Below, piece after piece: positions 24,441-37,800 of a DNA stretch of 64,000 nt. The position numbers were made by a program, and so were the translations under genes. The stretch's first letter is position 1; each line of letters opens with the position of its first letter. The notes beneath the pieces were generated by a model. The model saw nothing but the letters and a program-made list of their open reading frames with translations, was not told where the DNA came from and searched no databases. The DNA is from Pachypanchax playfairii (taxonomy: Eukaryota; Chordata; Actinopteri; Cyprinodontiformes; Aplocheilidae), in NCBI GenBank assembly GCA_006937955.1, contig SSNP01000010.1:5245044-5309043 (forward strand), given 5' to 3'.

Positions 24441-27400
24441 AATATGATGGATCTAATTTAAGTTACAAATAAAGTTGTTTTATGACCAGTGACATAAACA
24501 AGTTGTTTGTATTAAACAGGAAATGTTCAGTTGAGTCTCATTACAAGATCATCTGGCGACAGTTTGTTTAAAATTTAAACTAAAGGGAAAATAAGTCATC
24601 TTTTAAAACCAGTTACAATAATTACAACTGATTAGTTACAAATTAGTTACAAATATCAACACTGAAGTTTTGTTGTAACAGCAGATAAACGTTAAAGTTT
24701 GCAGTTAAAACAAAGTTAAACAGACCAAATAATCTGAACAGATCTTGTAGATACATTGTGCATCTAACAACAGCAAATCTGCAGCACTTTGATTAGAATG
24801 GATGACAGAATATGAACATTTGCAGTAAAAACTCATTCTACTTCAAAGAGGACTCCTGTCCACATTAAACACGGCAGTTTCTAAGCTTCATTTTGGTCTG
24901 TTGACTCCAGCAGGAAGACCCTCCTCCTCCACCGCCTCCTTCTTTTGTTTTGATGAAGCCCCTGGGAGGTTTTGGAAAGCCCTGGAACTGAACACTGTCC
25001 ATCCCTTCCAAACCGCCACCTCCTCTTTCGTCCCAGTGAGCTTGGACCAAACCCTGCTTTGCCTCTTGTGCACTGCCCTGTTGCTACAGCAACTGCAAAC
25101 AGGACGGGACGAGATCCTGCTCAAAACAGGGCTATGAATTCAACAGATGTCACGACACAAGCACCAGTTGTGGTCAAGTTGTAGAGTGACCCTCTCTGGA
25201 AATAGTTCACGTGTGACAGATCTGATGGGTTTAGAGGTTATCAGACCTTTTAACTCACAGCAGCAGCCTTCAGGTTTAATAAGACAAAACACTGAGATGA
25301 CCTCATCTGGATCAAGGTGTCAAAACATTAAAATTCAGGAAATTGCCACTAAATGATGACAAGCCATCTAAGACTGGCTGTGTTTGCACCCTACAGCATG
25401 CCTCTGTATCCTCCTATTGTCCTGGCCATGCGTCATGTCCACACAGATGAAACAAGTCACTGTAGTGTTCTGATTGGGCACTGACATGGGATTGTTCTGG
25501 ACCACAGTTGGGGGAAATGCTTGGGAACTCCACTCCCCAGCGTGAGAGAAGATGGAGAACAGAACAGCTCCCCCGAGACTCAGCGCATGACCCCTCTGAG
25601 TGCAAAATATGCAGAGGTCACTGGGTTTCTGTTGGGCAAGAGCTAAATCTGACTGACACGAAGCGATAATAACCCTTGACTCCAGAACTGCTGGAGAGAC
25701 ACGCTATTTATTTATCTGCAGATAAATGTCAAGCACACAACTTTGGGTTTTAAAACATGCTAAGAGCACCGCACAATCCAAACAGGTGGGACAAGGAAGC
25801 TTTATTTGCTCAACACTGGAAAACACAGTTTGCTTCTCTTGACAGTCATGTGATAAAATGTTTAACATTACTAACACCTTCGGTGCTGGCGTCCTTCCAA
25901 AACCACTTGTAGATGTAATGATGTCATAGACGGGTTGTACTTGAAATAGTTACAATTAATCAACATTTAATTGACAACATGTGGTTTTCAGGTGTAAATT
26001 GAACTTTTAATCAAAGTGTTTTGTTGTTGTGTTTAATTAAATATGATCTGAAGACTTTCCATAAATAGGAGTTTGTGACGTGTATATTGTTTTTTATTTC
26101 ATTTTTCCTCTCGTTAAATAGCATGTCCACTCCTCGACAAATACTTGGCAAATACAATTATAAAGTTTGGTTAAACTTTATGCCGATGACTTGTTGTTTA
26201 AACTTCTCATATATCGACATACCTCATATCACAAATCCAGAACTTTTTACAGCTGATTTTTAGCTTTGCCAAAGTGGGTTAATATGGTTTCATAAAAACA
26301 AAGATGTTGTTTCATGTTGTTGGTTATAATGTGTCTCCTGGTTTGTTTTCAATCTGATGACAGTGACTGTGCAACCCCTTCAACATTCACTGTATTATTC
26401 TAAATTTCATCAAACTCTAATATGCAGATTTATTTTGTTGTGTCCATATAGAACACTTACGTACTTCATGTATGTTTCACCTAAAAGTTATTCTCAATTC
26501 TGGTTTTTACTTATTCTTCCCTAATTGAAACAATATAGTGGTTTTTAAACCCTCATGTTTTTTAGATAGATTAATTAATCATCTTTTTTTCTTTGTGTTT
26601 TAAAATAGAGAAGTTGGATGTTATTTTTATTAAAAACAATAATTTAGCTGCAGAAATCTTTCTTAGTTTTAAAGATCTGTCACGGCTTCTTGTTGCTTTG
26701 ATTTGGACATTTTCTGAAATAGAAAATATTTTGATTATTTAAAGGACAAAAATTTAATCTACAGTTACTTTTTTAAACTTTGTTTTAAAAAAAGAGGATA
26801 AATATTAGAACCAAACCTATTAAACTATGTTACAAAAATATAAAAACAAATGTAAAAGGAGAGAGACTGTAAAACATTGATACTCTTTATTCTGCATTAA
26901 AGTAAATATGTGATTTACTCTAAATGTTGTAGTTTTTGGATTTTCTGGACCTTGGGGACTTTAGGGGAAGCTGTGTTGTTTGTAATCCTCCTACTTCTGT
27001 GTTTATGAACTGAAAACTCCAATTTATAAAGTCTTTTCTAATCCTCCAAAGCCAAAATAAAGTTTCTAAGCAAAGCTGATGGTTTTAGAATGTTTGTAAC
27101 ATTTTTACTTTATTACAATCAGTCACAAAAATAAAGCAATATTGCTCTCACCTCATCATTTATCATTAATTGAAGTTGCAGTGTTTTTGTTTATTGATAA
27201 ATGAGTTGTCTTGCTAAACGGTGATCAGTTATGTTTATAAATGTGTGTGAAGATGAAATTATCCCACAGCCCAGACACTAACAAGCTCATTTAACACAAG
27301 TTCAGTCACACAGCAGTTTCTTTCTCTGCCAGTGGGGGTCGCTGTTCTCCTGCTGCACGCTGACTGAACTTTAAACAGCAGCAGATTCGGATCACTGGGT

Positions 27401-30400
27401 CAGTCTGATAATAATAACCACAAATTATTACTCAAGTTTGTATCTACAACTTCAACATTTTCAGAAAACAAAACAAGCAATAAAAAAACTTAAAGACTCA
27501 AAAACTTAAAGACTTAAAAATTCAAGGACAGACAGAAAATTCACTGACCCAAAAATTATTATAGTGAAACTCATATTTCTGATTTTGGGCAGCTGTCAAC
27601 ATCATAACTTACAGTTCTCACAGGTATTTTTTTGTTAGCTATATGCTAGTGAGTTACTAAACCAGGGATTTTTTTCTGCTTTTATTTTTATAAATACAAT
27701 TAATTAACTTGTAAAAGGGGTTTTTATTTCTTTGATTTTCCCCTGTTTTAGATTTGCTTACAGTGTCCATTTTTGAAAAAAATAACTTTATTTCTAAAGT
27801 TTGAATCATGACGTGACACTAGTGAACCAGACTTGCACTTAGAAAGTAATAACAGATTAAGAATGTTTTTCTACTAACATATATCTAACTGATTAAAAAA
27901 GATAACACTGGCTGAGTGAATTTAACTTATATTAAATTAAGTTCTCAGTAAACCTTGACAGGTGTTTTCAGTTATTTCAACTGATAAGACGTCTTGTCAG
28001 AATGAAATGTGTGAAGTTAATAAAGGTGCAATTTCCACCATCTCAGCAAGTGCAATTCAGCAGACAGGCATGTGTTGTTAGTCCACACACAGTCCACACA
28101 AGAGGTTTAAGGTAGGATAAGTGAAAACACCTGAGCAGGTGAAACTGAGGCTAAAAGAACATTTGAAATCCATCTAAAACACCATACCAGGGTCACAGAA
28201 AAACGTAAAACAATGACAAAACCAGCTGCTGTGCTGAGTTTTTTTTTTTTCCATTTCACTCAGAATAATGGAAATATTTAGCTCAGCAGGTCTAAGACCT
28301 TTTTACAACAAGTACTGCACCAGGAAACAGTAAGTTTTCCAAGTTCCACCTATTGAAACAGACATTTAAAAACTAGTTCTGACGTAAACGAGCCCAGTGG
28401 ATGAACCTCTGATGCTGACCCTTGCTGAAAGAGGCAGTTTCAGATGTGACGTTTCATGTATTTATTTCTAAGGTCAGCAGCACGTCCAGCAGATTCTCAG
28501 CTTTTAAGCTCCTGAACACTTACTCTCAAACTTGAATCAAACTTTAATGTTTTGTACCGTTTAATGCCAGCAGGTCCTGTTGAGACCACAATCTATCATC
28601 ACCCATGCATGGAAAATGGTAAATGCCCTGTTTTTTGTATATTCATTCACATTCCAGTTCTCCCAGAGAAAACTACAGTTTTTTTTATTTAATTTTTGTT
28701 TGGAATAAAATCAATTTGGATCCAAAGTCCCAACTGGTTTAAACCTGCTTTTTCCTTCTTTTTATAATTATTGTTACTTCTTTTGGCTCAACAGAAACTT
28801 TTTGACACCTAAAGACAACCAGGCCATTCTTAATTTCTGGATGAACAAGAAAGTAAAGAGCAACATAAAATAAAACATGAACTATATTTGGTGAGTACAT
28901 TTTCAAGCCTGTAGTAATACAAATGAATAGAATACCATAACTCAGACATTACTGTTTACAAACAGCTGTATATGTGTTAAGATGTCAAACAGAAATCTGA
29001 ATAATGACAGGAAATTAGAATTAAGTGTTAATGAGATTCACCAGCCTCGCTGCACTGACTTATCATTAGTTTGAAACAGAACGGTCACTTTAATACTAAA
29101 TCAGTGGAACAAATTCCTTGGGAATCATCCAAAAATCCCCGCGATCCAAAAGAGAGAAGGAAGCCGTTAAATCATAAAAGCTTGACTTCACTCTTCTGAG
29201 TGATTTGCCTTATTGGAACAGCATGTTGAAGCTGGACCTTCACAGGGATGCTGGATTGATGCAATATGGCAGAGCTCTTCAACAGCGTTACTGGATGTGC
29301 TGTAGCGTGGAGCAAAAACTTTAATGTGCATGCTGGTTTTGGTTGGAGGGTTGGTGAGAAGGCAGTCAATTCAAAGACATAAAAATCACTAATGGTTCAG
29401 TTCATTAAGAAAAAGTTTGGATCTTTTCCCTTCCTGGCACCTATTTCCATCAGATGCAAAGGAGGCGAAATAAAGGAGGGTGCTAACAAATTTAGTCTGA
29501 GAGGAAATGGGTCCAGACCTGCGACAGGCTGAAGTCGATGCTACTTTTGGTTTTTAGCAGTTGTACTGGGTCCAGATCTAAATGGAGGTTTTAGTGTGGC
29601 GACCCGAGGCTGTTTGAGGTGTGGTCTGACTCAGAGCAGGCGTTCTGCACAGCATCACACGTCTGTAAGGGCCTTAAAGCAGGAGACGGAGGGGAACTAT
29701 CACACCAGGCAGCTTTAAACCGCTGCCCCCATTATAGATGATGATCTCACCCAAGCTGTCTGCAGCCATTACAGCTTCAGAAAACGACCCAAAAAAATAA
29801 TGATAAAAATGACAATAACCCTTTAAAATCAAGTTTTACTCCCACAAAGATAAAGAGTGTCTTTAAATAAAACCTTTACAAAAATATACAATTATAAATA
29901 TGAAAATATGCAAAAAAAAAAAGGAAAACCCAGAGATTTAAAATAAATCTTTAAAGGGTGTCACCTTTTTTTTGTTTTTGAAGCTGTGGTGTCATTCTAG
30001 GAAAAGACAGCTGTTCTCATCATGTAACTGAGCTGTAAATACAGACGTTTACTGTCTGTCGCTGTCGTACATGACGGACATGTTGCTCTTCCCTGAAATG
30101 TACCACTGCTGTAAATTTGCAGCTGACGTTTGAAAGGAAATGAGCAGCGACAAAAGTTTCCACACCGCCCCAACGTGTTTTCTGTCATTTATCTCTGAAA
30201 TCAGTTGAATTTAAACAGTTTCACTCCTTAAATTTTTAATTAAGCAGAATTATAAAACATCTAAATTATAGACACTACTTCAGATTTATTGGGATTTTTC
30301 TGTTGTTGAATATGAATTTTATTGAGATAAATGATTCCCAAACTGCAGACAAATGATGTTTCAAAAAGTGAAAAATCTAATTTCAATTTCTTTTTTTAAG

Positions 30401-31489
30401 AAATAATATTTTTTCAATCTTGAAAGAAAATTGAGACAATAAAAAGGTTTTGGAGCAGCTTAAATTCTGACATCAAAATGCAGCAGTTTTACAGAAAAAA
30501 GCCTGAAATGTTCTGATTGTTACAAAATCCAAAATGTTTCCATAATAGCAAGAGACTTGAATGAATATAAAAACGTCATATAATGACCGCACACTCTTTG
30601 GATCTTTGTAAATGTTTGTTTTGCACTCTGAAACTGGGAGCTGCATCAAAGCTTTTTTAAAGCATATTAAAAGTTAAACTAATAAAAGAGCTGCTAAATT
30701 TAGGAAAGCAAGACGAAAAGTGGAAACTGTGTAAAATTTGATCATCAGGTCTTTGTTATTCGAACGTCTTCAAGGTCACTGGACTGAGTTTTAAATGTGG
30801 ATTTAAATTTGATTTCTTTATATTTAAATTATTTATAATATGATTTATTTGTGTAGCATATTGTTTATAAAAGGCTGAACTAAATTTGAAAGATTTGAAA
30901 CATCTCAATGTTCAATATGAATTTAATGATTTTTTAGCTCCATCTTTTATTTCTGAAGTAAGACGAGTGACGTTTGCTTGTTTAATGATCACTTTAAATG
31001 GATGCAGGAAAAGCGGTGAGGTGGTGTTTACTTGTTTACTTTTGGAGTCAGCAGCTCCGAGCTGCGTTTGCTGAAATCCTTCCTGCCTGTGTGACTGACA
31101 GCCACAGGTTTGGCAGCAGGTCTACCTTCAGATTCTGTCTACTGAGGAGAAAAACTCACCGACCCGACGTCCCATCAAACTTATTACAATCACAAACGCC
31201 TGACAGCTTTCTCCCGTTTCACTCACCTTTAAAACAAATATATTTCTGAAGGACTATATGTTTTTTTACAGCTGTTGATTGTGTCAGTATTTATAATATC
31301 CTCCCAGAAGGCTGGTTAATGTTTAAAAATAACATTTATAAAGTGAATTTACATCATCTTGAGACTCTGAATTAAACTTGCGACAGTAGTTTACCTGTTA
31401 ACTGCGCATAAAAACATCATGTGACCTCAGTTGTTAGAAGATTTTTACAGGAATACATTAAAGAATGTGTACTATCTTCTCTCAGTAGG

Positions 31490-31900
31490 CGTATATTCTT
31501 ATTTCATGCACAAAAACACTCAGTCAGTCCTCAAGAGTCACAGACTGAGTGAAAACACCCACGCCACAGGCCATCAGCAGTAGGATTGAAAACATGTGTG
31601 CACTAATACCTGCTCAAGGCCCTGAGTAAATATATAGCCTGGACTAACCTGCTAATAGCCTTAATTTGTAAGATAAACAGTAGAAGAGTTTGACACTCAC
31701 TCACCTAAGGTGCTTTTCCTCTGCTGCACTGCCTCTGCTGCCTTGGAGGGACTGCTGGGGGAGGAGGGGGGGTGTCAGCAGCAAACTTACTGCCTGCCTC
31801 CGCCATGCTATCTGTTAAAGTAATTTTCTCTCAAAGAGGAATTAATTTCCTTTCTCAGGCGACCATGGCACAGCCTGTGAAATCCAACTGGATCCCCAGA
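31490..31900. promoter_or_regulatory. Candidate conserved non-coding block upstream of meox2
   Basis: A complex GC-balanced stretch about 2.1 to 2.5 kb upstream of the proposed meox2 start site. It includes AGAGGAATTAATTTCC (31836-31851), with an AATTAATT homeodomain-type core, and a G-rich run near 31756-31772. It has no coding frame and no repeat ends. Proximity to meox2 makes a promoter-linked enhancer plausible, but there is no direct proof. Confidence 0.3.
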
Positions 31901-32689
31901 GTTTAAAGTTTTTGTGACTGCTCCCCTATAAAATCTGACTGACTCACAAAATCTCTGAAAGTGCCATAAATTTTTAGGCTTATTTCATCTATTATTTGAG
32001 TTTAATTTGTAAACTATTTCTCTTTGATTTATGCTTTGCTCAGCTCACAGCGGTAACGTTGGCGTTTTTAATGGAAGATTTTCAAAAGAAGGTGACTGTA
32101 AAAAAAACACGTATTTCTAATAAATATTTTGCCATGAAACTTTTATTTATAAATGTGTAAATGATATCACCAAAGAATCATAACTGAATAAAACCAAACA
32201 GATTTACTCACATCAATTATTGATCAAGTTGATTTTTTTGTTAAAATCTATTTTTTTTTAATATTTTTTGTTATTTCTCATGTTTTCTGGACATCAATAG
32301 TGAGAATAACAGATGGAAGCAATTTGACGGGAATGTATTTTGTTAACTAGCTGATATATTTTGAGGGTTGTAAGTGGTTGAAATGTCTTATTTTAAATCG
32401 TATAAAAATTCAAAGAAAAATTAGAATATATATTTTCTTCCTGGTAGAATTATTCAGGAACATCTTCTTCACCAAACAGTGAGTTAGTTTGGATATTAAT
32501 CAATATTCCTGTGATAGCAGTAACTGGCTCATAAACGTTTAACAAATCACAAACCCAGTCTGCAAATCTAATAAAAACATCAACCATTTAAAATATACAA
32601 GAAGATTTCCTAAAATCTTGAAGGGATAAATCTGGATTTTAGCAACAGACTCAAGGATTAAAAGATTTTAAAAAGAAAAAAGCAATAAT

Positions 32690-33080
32690 GATTACAAGCA
32701 ACAATTTTAATAAAACCCAGAAAGGACTTTAGGTGATAAATCTATGACTGAGTAGTAAAAACAAACACTATTACCAACATAAAACACAAAACATTTTTAA
32801 TATTTACCTCAGAGATTCAGTAGCTGAAAAGTAAAAAGAAACTAATACAGAACTTTGAGGTGCACCACAGGTAAAAGGTCTCAGGTAGTAAAATGATCTG
32901 TCAGTCTGATAAGAAGAAGCCAATTAAGAAAGTGCAACAGAGATGGCTAAGATGATGTGTGATAAGCGTGTCATGACCAGAAGTATTGAATGCAGCTGTG
33001 AGATCATGTGACATTCAGCAGATGCCAGAGTCAACAATGACTATATCATAAATCTTTTTTTATGGGATGGATTACAGCGT
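32690..33080 (+). repeat. Possible old dispersed repeat
   Basis: The portion reading GTATTGAATGCAGCTGTGAGATCA (about 32982-33005), and the text around it, resembles a fish repeat in which a phrase of the type GTCAAATGCAGCACTGAGGTCA recurs. The remainder is too diverged to judge. No gene is visible. Confidence 0.25.
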
Positions 33081-33395
33081 AAGACCTGATTAAAAACTGT
33101 GAGCTGTAACACAAATCTCCACTTTCTCCATCACTTCAGATAAAAAAGGCAGAATAGACAAGTTGTATTTACAAAAGTACAGAATTTAGTTTAATGAAAC
33201 TTTGTGACGTGTCTTCGGTTTTTATTCTTCAGCTTATGTTTGTACTTTGTAAGTCACCAATAATTCAGATCAACTTTCTGAAAATAAAAGCAGTAAATTC
33301 ATTTGATATCAATAAGCTGAAATTAAATCTGTAGTTGTGTGTTGGGTTAGTTTAATGATGTGTTTCATTTCAAAATGCGATCTGCACTATTTAAA

Positions 33396-33449
33396 TACAC
33401 ACACACACACACACGCACACACACACGCACACATGAACGCACACACGCA
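33396..33449. repeat. (CA)n microsatellite with CG interruptions
   Basis: Dinucleotide CA repeat, interrupted by CGCA and TGAACGCA units, ending at CGCATGG. It lies about 0.5 kb upstream of the proposed meox2 promoter. Confidence 0.9.
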
Positions 33450-33975
33450 TGGCACAACTAGTCTGAATTGCATTAACGAGTTTTTTTAAATGTGGCTCAC
33501 GACTAAACTAAAACATGACGCGTTAATTTTGAGTTTATGTAGAAAATTACTTTATATTGCACAAAGAGTCACAGTAACTAACTGAAGCCCTCAACATCCC
33601 ACAACCACAGACAGAACAACAACAACAACATTACTGATAGTGACGAGCATCTCTGACTGTTTCCACAGCAGTAACAGTTTTTGACTTAAAGACAGGGTGA
33701 CATGCTGAGCTAACCTTTGACACCTCTCTCTCTCCACACACTCCCACTTCCTCTTAAACAAAGTTTCCTTCTTTTAGCCCCGCCCATATTAGTGTTTTTT
33801 AAAGGATGGGCATCACAGGTCAAATCCAAGTAAAAAAAAAAATCACTTTTTTTCTCGGGCTTAGCCATTTTAATAGGAAAGATTTATTGTGCTGTGCTTT
33901 TTGGAGGGTGATCATATATATGTGGTCAGTAGCGCGTATGCAGTGTATGACCCAGCCTCCCTCTCACGTTACACC

Positions 33976-33985
33976 CTATTTATAA
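33976..33985 (+). promoter_or_regulatory. meox2: meox2 core promoter: MEF2-consensus / TATA-like site
   Basis: CTATTTATAA fits both the MEF2 consensus (YTAWWWWTAR) exactly and a TATA-type element. It lies 357 bases upstream of the meox2 ATG. A TATA role would put the start site near 34005-34015 and give a leader of about 330 bases. A CArG-like CCATATTAGT (33784-33793) lies about 190 bases further upstream. MEOX2 acts in somite and muscle, so a MEF2-responsive promoter would make sense, but the dual reading cannot be resolved by eye. Confidence 0.4.
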
Positions 33986-34143
33986 CATCCCCTTCGCTGG
34001 CTCCCCTCGTTCTGCAGTTCCTAGGAACCTCCTGTGCTTCCAGCTTCGAGCTCCAGTCTTCTTTTCCTCCTGACATCTGAGAAGCTCTGCTGTAGCTTGT
34101 CCTGGGTTAACTGTTTATCCTGCACAGCCTGCCAGCCAGCCGC

Positions 34144-34188
34144 ATGCTCTGGATTACCACAGGACACCAATTTCACACCATATTTTGA
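34144..34188 (+). other. Upstream ORF in the meox2 leader (14 codons)
   Basis: ATG at 34144 opens a 14-codon frame (M L W I T T G H Q F H T I F) closed by TGA at 34186-34188. A second, three-codon ORF starts at ATG 34245 and stops at 34254-34256. Both end before the meox2 ATG at 34342, so they could lower translation by a reinitiation mechanism if the leader begins near 34010. The leader itself is inferred. Confidence 0.4.
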
Positions 34189-34341
34189 CTTTTTAATTAT
34201 TCTGCTTGAAGGAAAAAGAAAAGTTTGGGGAAAGTATCTTGGATATGTGCTTGTGATCACAGTTTTTGGTTGATTTAGTAACTTTATCCTCTTCACTTGC
34301 TCGTCTCTCCTTCACTGGAGGGCCTTTTGTATTTGCACTCA

Positions 34342-34891
34342 ATGGATCACACGCTGTTTGGCTGCCTGCGGAGCCCCCACGCCCCGGCACAGGCCCTGCA
34401 TCCTGCCTTCACCCAGTCTCCTCTGACTCTTCACGGACGCTCAGATCACATCACCTACCCTGACCTGGCCTCTTCATCCTCCTCCTCCTCTACATCTTCA
34501 CCTTCGCCCTGCATCATCTCCAGCTACACAGCTGATGATAGCCTGTTTCCAGGGCAACCTCACCACCACCACAGGGGTCACCTGCCCTCCCAGCAGCATC
34601 ACCACCAACCTCAGCACCATGCGTCTTGGCATATCCCACAGATGCCGTCACCTGGCGGCAGTACGCGTCACGGCCTGTGCCACCCTCATTCCCTCTCCTC
34701 CCATGACAATGGGCCCACAACTCCCGATCTGGTCCACCCTGGTGCGCCCAGTATGTGTGCCAGCACCCCGACGCTGGGCAACGGCAGCACCCCTACAGGG
34801 GCCACCTGCGTGCCTTCAGACTTCGGCAGACAGACTCTGTCACCTGCCGAGGCTGAGAAGAGGAACAGCAAGAGGAAAAGTGACAGTTCAG
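34342..34891 (+). CDS. meox2: meox2 coding exon 1 (residues 1-183 and first base of 184)
   Basis: Encodes the whole N-terminal activation and repression region: the conserved N-terminal box, the Ser run, the His/Gln segment and the STPTGATCVPSDFGRQTLSP block just before the linker. The ATG at 34342 is chosen because it gives the family's exact N-terminus; the frame is open upstream to about 34297 but has no earlier ATG. The donor is G|GTAAGA at 34892. Long frames on the other strand or in other phases (for example 34535-34900) are shadows of this GC-rich, low-complexity exon. Confidence 0.96.
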
Positions 34892-37800
34892 GTAAGATGA
34901 GCTGGAAGGTGTAAAGGAAGTCAACTGAAACTAACTGACTTTTTTCTTCTACTTTACAAAACTAAACCAAAAGAAACCGTAAAATTCTTTGGAAATTAAG
35001 TTGAGATAAACACTTTTACATAAAAATCAACATTTTACCAAATTTCAAGCAGAGCTCAAAAATACCACAAACATCTGTACACGTCGGTCTAAATGTTTCG
35101 AGTGTTGGGAATTCAGCAGCTGGGATAGAAAAACAAAAAGACCGTCTGAAAAGCAGTTTGTAGGTGTCGGCTGACATGCAGCGAGCACGCTGCAGGGAGC
35201 GGACGGACTGAAGCGTGGAGCAAAGGCCACACCGTTACTGCACAGGCACATCTGACTACTGGCATGTTTTGTTTAAAAATCACATCTGGTTTGTTGCGAC
35301 ACTCTTCAGAGGGCAGAAAATGAGGTGCACAGTAAAGAATTGATGTCATGGATTGTAAAAGGCTACACCGCCGTCTCGTGCTGCACTAAACGCCTCGCAG
35401 ATGCAGACGTTTCAGGCTTTTTCTTGTCTAAAAGTTTAGGTGAAAATAAATCACAGCCAGGGGAACGATTACAACCTGACAGAGAAGGAAATAAAAGGAG
35501 TTAAAAATGTCACATTTGATACAACAAAGAAAATCTTTGAAGACATGAGTTGAATTTATTTATTCAGATTCTCCGAAATATCTTGTCTTATTGATCTTAA
35601 ATTAAAATCCCAATGAAAGTTCATTTTTTAAAGCATCAACTGACTTTGAGAAGTCAGCAGTTTAATATGAAGACTGTCATTTCTTAGCGCTGTGAACTCT
35701 CAAGAGGCTTTTTGTGTTTAAGTTAAATGTTTATAAAATGTGTTGCTGCAATTGATCAAAATGTCTTCAAAATCTGAATTAATTTTTTAAGGTTTTAGAT
35801 ATTTTTTTTTTAACATTTTGGTTTGTGTTCAAACAGAAATCTTGTCCTCGATGGCCTGCAGAGCGTTTCCAACCTGCAGTCACTGCAATAATTAATCAGA
35901 ACCCGGTTTGGGTCACAGTAGCGAGAGTTTCAAGGAAGCGTGTGTTTGTCCTTCTGTCTGTCATATTGTGGATTCCAGGCTCTCAGTACTGATCCTGCAT
36001 CCTTTTAAACGTCTCATGTATTTGGTTTCATGCTTTCTGGTTCTTTCGAACAGGTTTGCTGTTCCCACAGTCCACAGCTAGCTTATGGAAATAAAATTCT
36101 AAATGCAGTATAGTCAGCTTCATTATTTCACCCTGAAAACACAAGTGGAAATAATTTGATTTATAATCCACATAATCACTCCAGATGTGATTGTTATGGG
36201 AGAGGAAAATGAAATATATTGCAACACATAAAAAAATCCCCAAATTATTCAAAATAATGAAGTCTAATTTTCAGTTGTATTTACTCTGAGTTAAATATCC
36301 AGTTATCCACATGGAAAATGTTGCAATCGCATCTTTCATCCACTAATTCCGCACACTACTTCACATTTTCTTCTCTCTTTTTCAAATCCCTTGAAAACTG
36401 AGCATCTGCTTCTAAATCCTTCTTCTCTTGCAACATTAGAAGAGCTATGCATTCTCACCACAGCAACACCAATCATGCTGATTATGGAGGCTAACTACGC
36501 TGCTGACTCAGTCAGCTGTCTAAATATCAGACCACTGCCTTTTGCATGAGATAGAGCTCAGGTTGAGTTTCAGCATCTGGACCAGGAGCTTGAGGAAAAC
36601 CTGAATTTAGCTACAGAAATAATAACAAAACTTGAGAACTCATTTCCATCTTAACTTTTTACCTCTTTTTACTCAAAAATGAATCAATTTTCTGCTTATA
36701 ACAGCGACTCGTGGCTGTTTCTTCAGGCGAGAGTGAGCTAATGAGATGAGTCAGGGTATCTGGTTTCAGAGTAACCTGCTCATTTTTTGTGGGCATGCCA
36801 GAAAGTTTTGGGCCTCGTAAGGGCAGAGTGTCTTTACTGAATTTATAGTGCTGTCAAGGGAGTGGCCGTCCTTTAAAAAGTTACCAGTTTTCTGAGTGCA
36901 ACAATAAAAGGTGCTTATTTTGTCAAGGCATTGTTGTAAAAAAGCAAGACAGAAGAACTCCTGAATGGCTTTTAATGACCTGAAAACTATATCTATATTT
37001 ACACACATATATGTTTATGTGTTTGTGTTCTTTGGATTTTATTTTCTTCTGTTTCATCTGTAAGAAAAAATCCACATTCACTGCATTTCATAGGTTAAAT
37101 AACAACAACTCTTTGTTGATTTCAGCTTCCAGTTTCACTTTTTTTGGTGAGAGTTTTTCTTGAACTTTGCCAAGTTCACTTAAACGGCATGCCCTGTCTG
37201 GGTGTGTGTATTTTTCTCGTATTATTTCTCCTTTTTTGTGGAAAGATGAAAGAATACAGCGGGGACCTAATTGCTGTGGTGTAGAGGCTGTGCCATAAAA
37301 ACCAGCCGCTCATTTTAATTCAAGGTCTGCTGGTTTGAAGCGGCTGACTGTGTTATACTTTTATTTCTTTTTTACACACTGTCTGTGTAACCCAGAGGGA
37401 GCAGGTCAACTTGTCTACAGGCGTGCGTCAATCAGCTACTCGCTTTTTGTTGCGCTCATTTTAAAATTGCAGGGTGGGAAAAGGATCAAAGGGGAGTCGG
37501 ACACGAGCTGCGAGTCAAACAATGAAGATTTATGTGAGAATTCTTGTAGTTTGTTTGTCTCTGGATCCAAATTTGTGTAAAAGATGCACAATTATAACAT
37601 TTATAAAGGATTTCCAGCTCACTTTCTTCTGCTCCTCAGACTCTCAGGGTTGTTGTTTGCAGTTGAAGTAAGACTCTCTTCATGACCAATTGACAGAACC
37701 AACCTGGGACCATAAGAGGAGACGAGGAGTTTCTCCTCTGGTGTCACGCTTTGCAGCGTTTGTCAGTCTGGCTCACGGCAGCAGGACTATTTACAGTTTT

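Larger units (their letters stand above)
6261..33900. other. Intergenic region between crppa and meox2
   Basis: About 28 kb without any gene I can support on either strand. Most of it is AT-rich, with scattered homopolymers and diverged repeats listed separately. Open frames here reach 142 codons at most and show no protein family. Several GC-richer blocks of complex sequence stand out and are plausible regulatory elements: about 11640-12130, 15500-15870, 18340-18690, 18820-19010, 21200-21540, 22370-22620, 24900-25220 and 31490-31900. Bases 25650-31480 show nothing beyond AT-rich unique-looking sequence apart from a moderately GC-rich patch at about 29100-29780. Confidence 0.6.

Noticed and set aside
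34514..34900. Additional open frames within meox2 exon 1 on both strands
   Set aside because: Shadows of the GC-rich low-complexity exon; the true frame has the family's N-terminus and linker.
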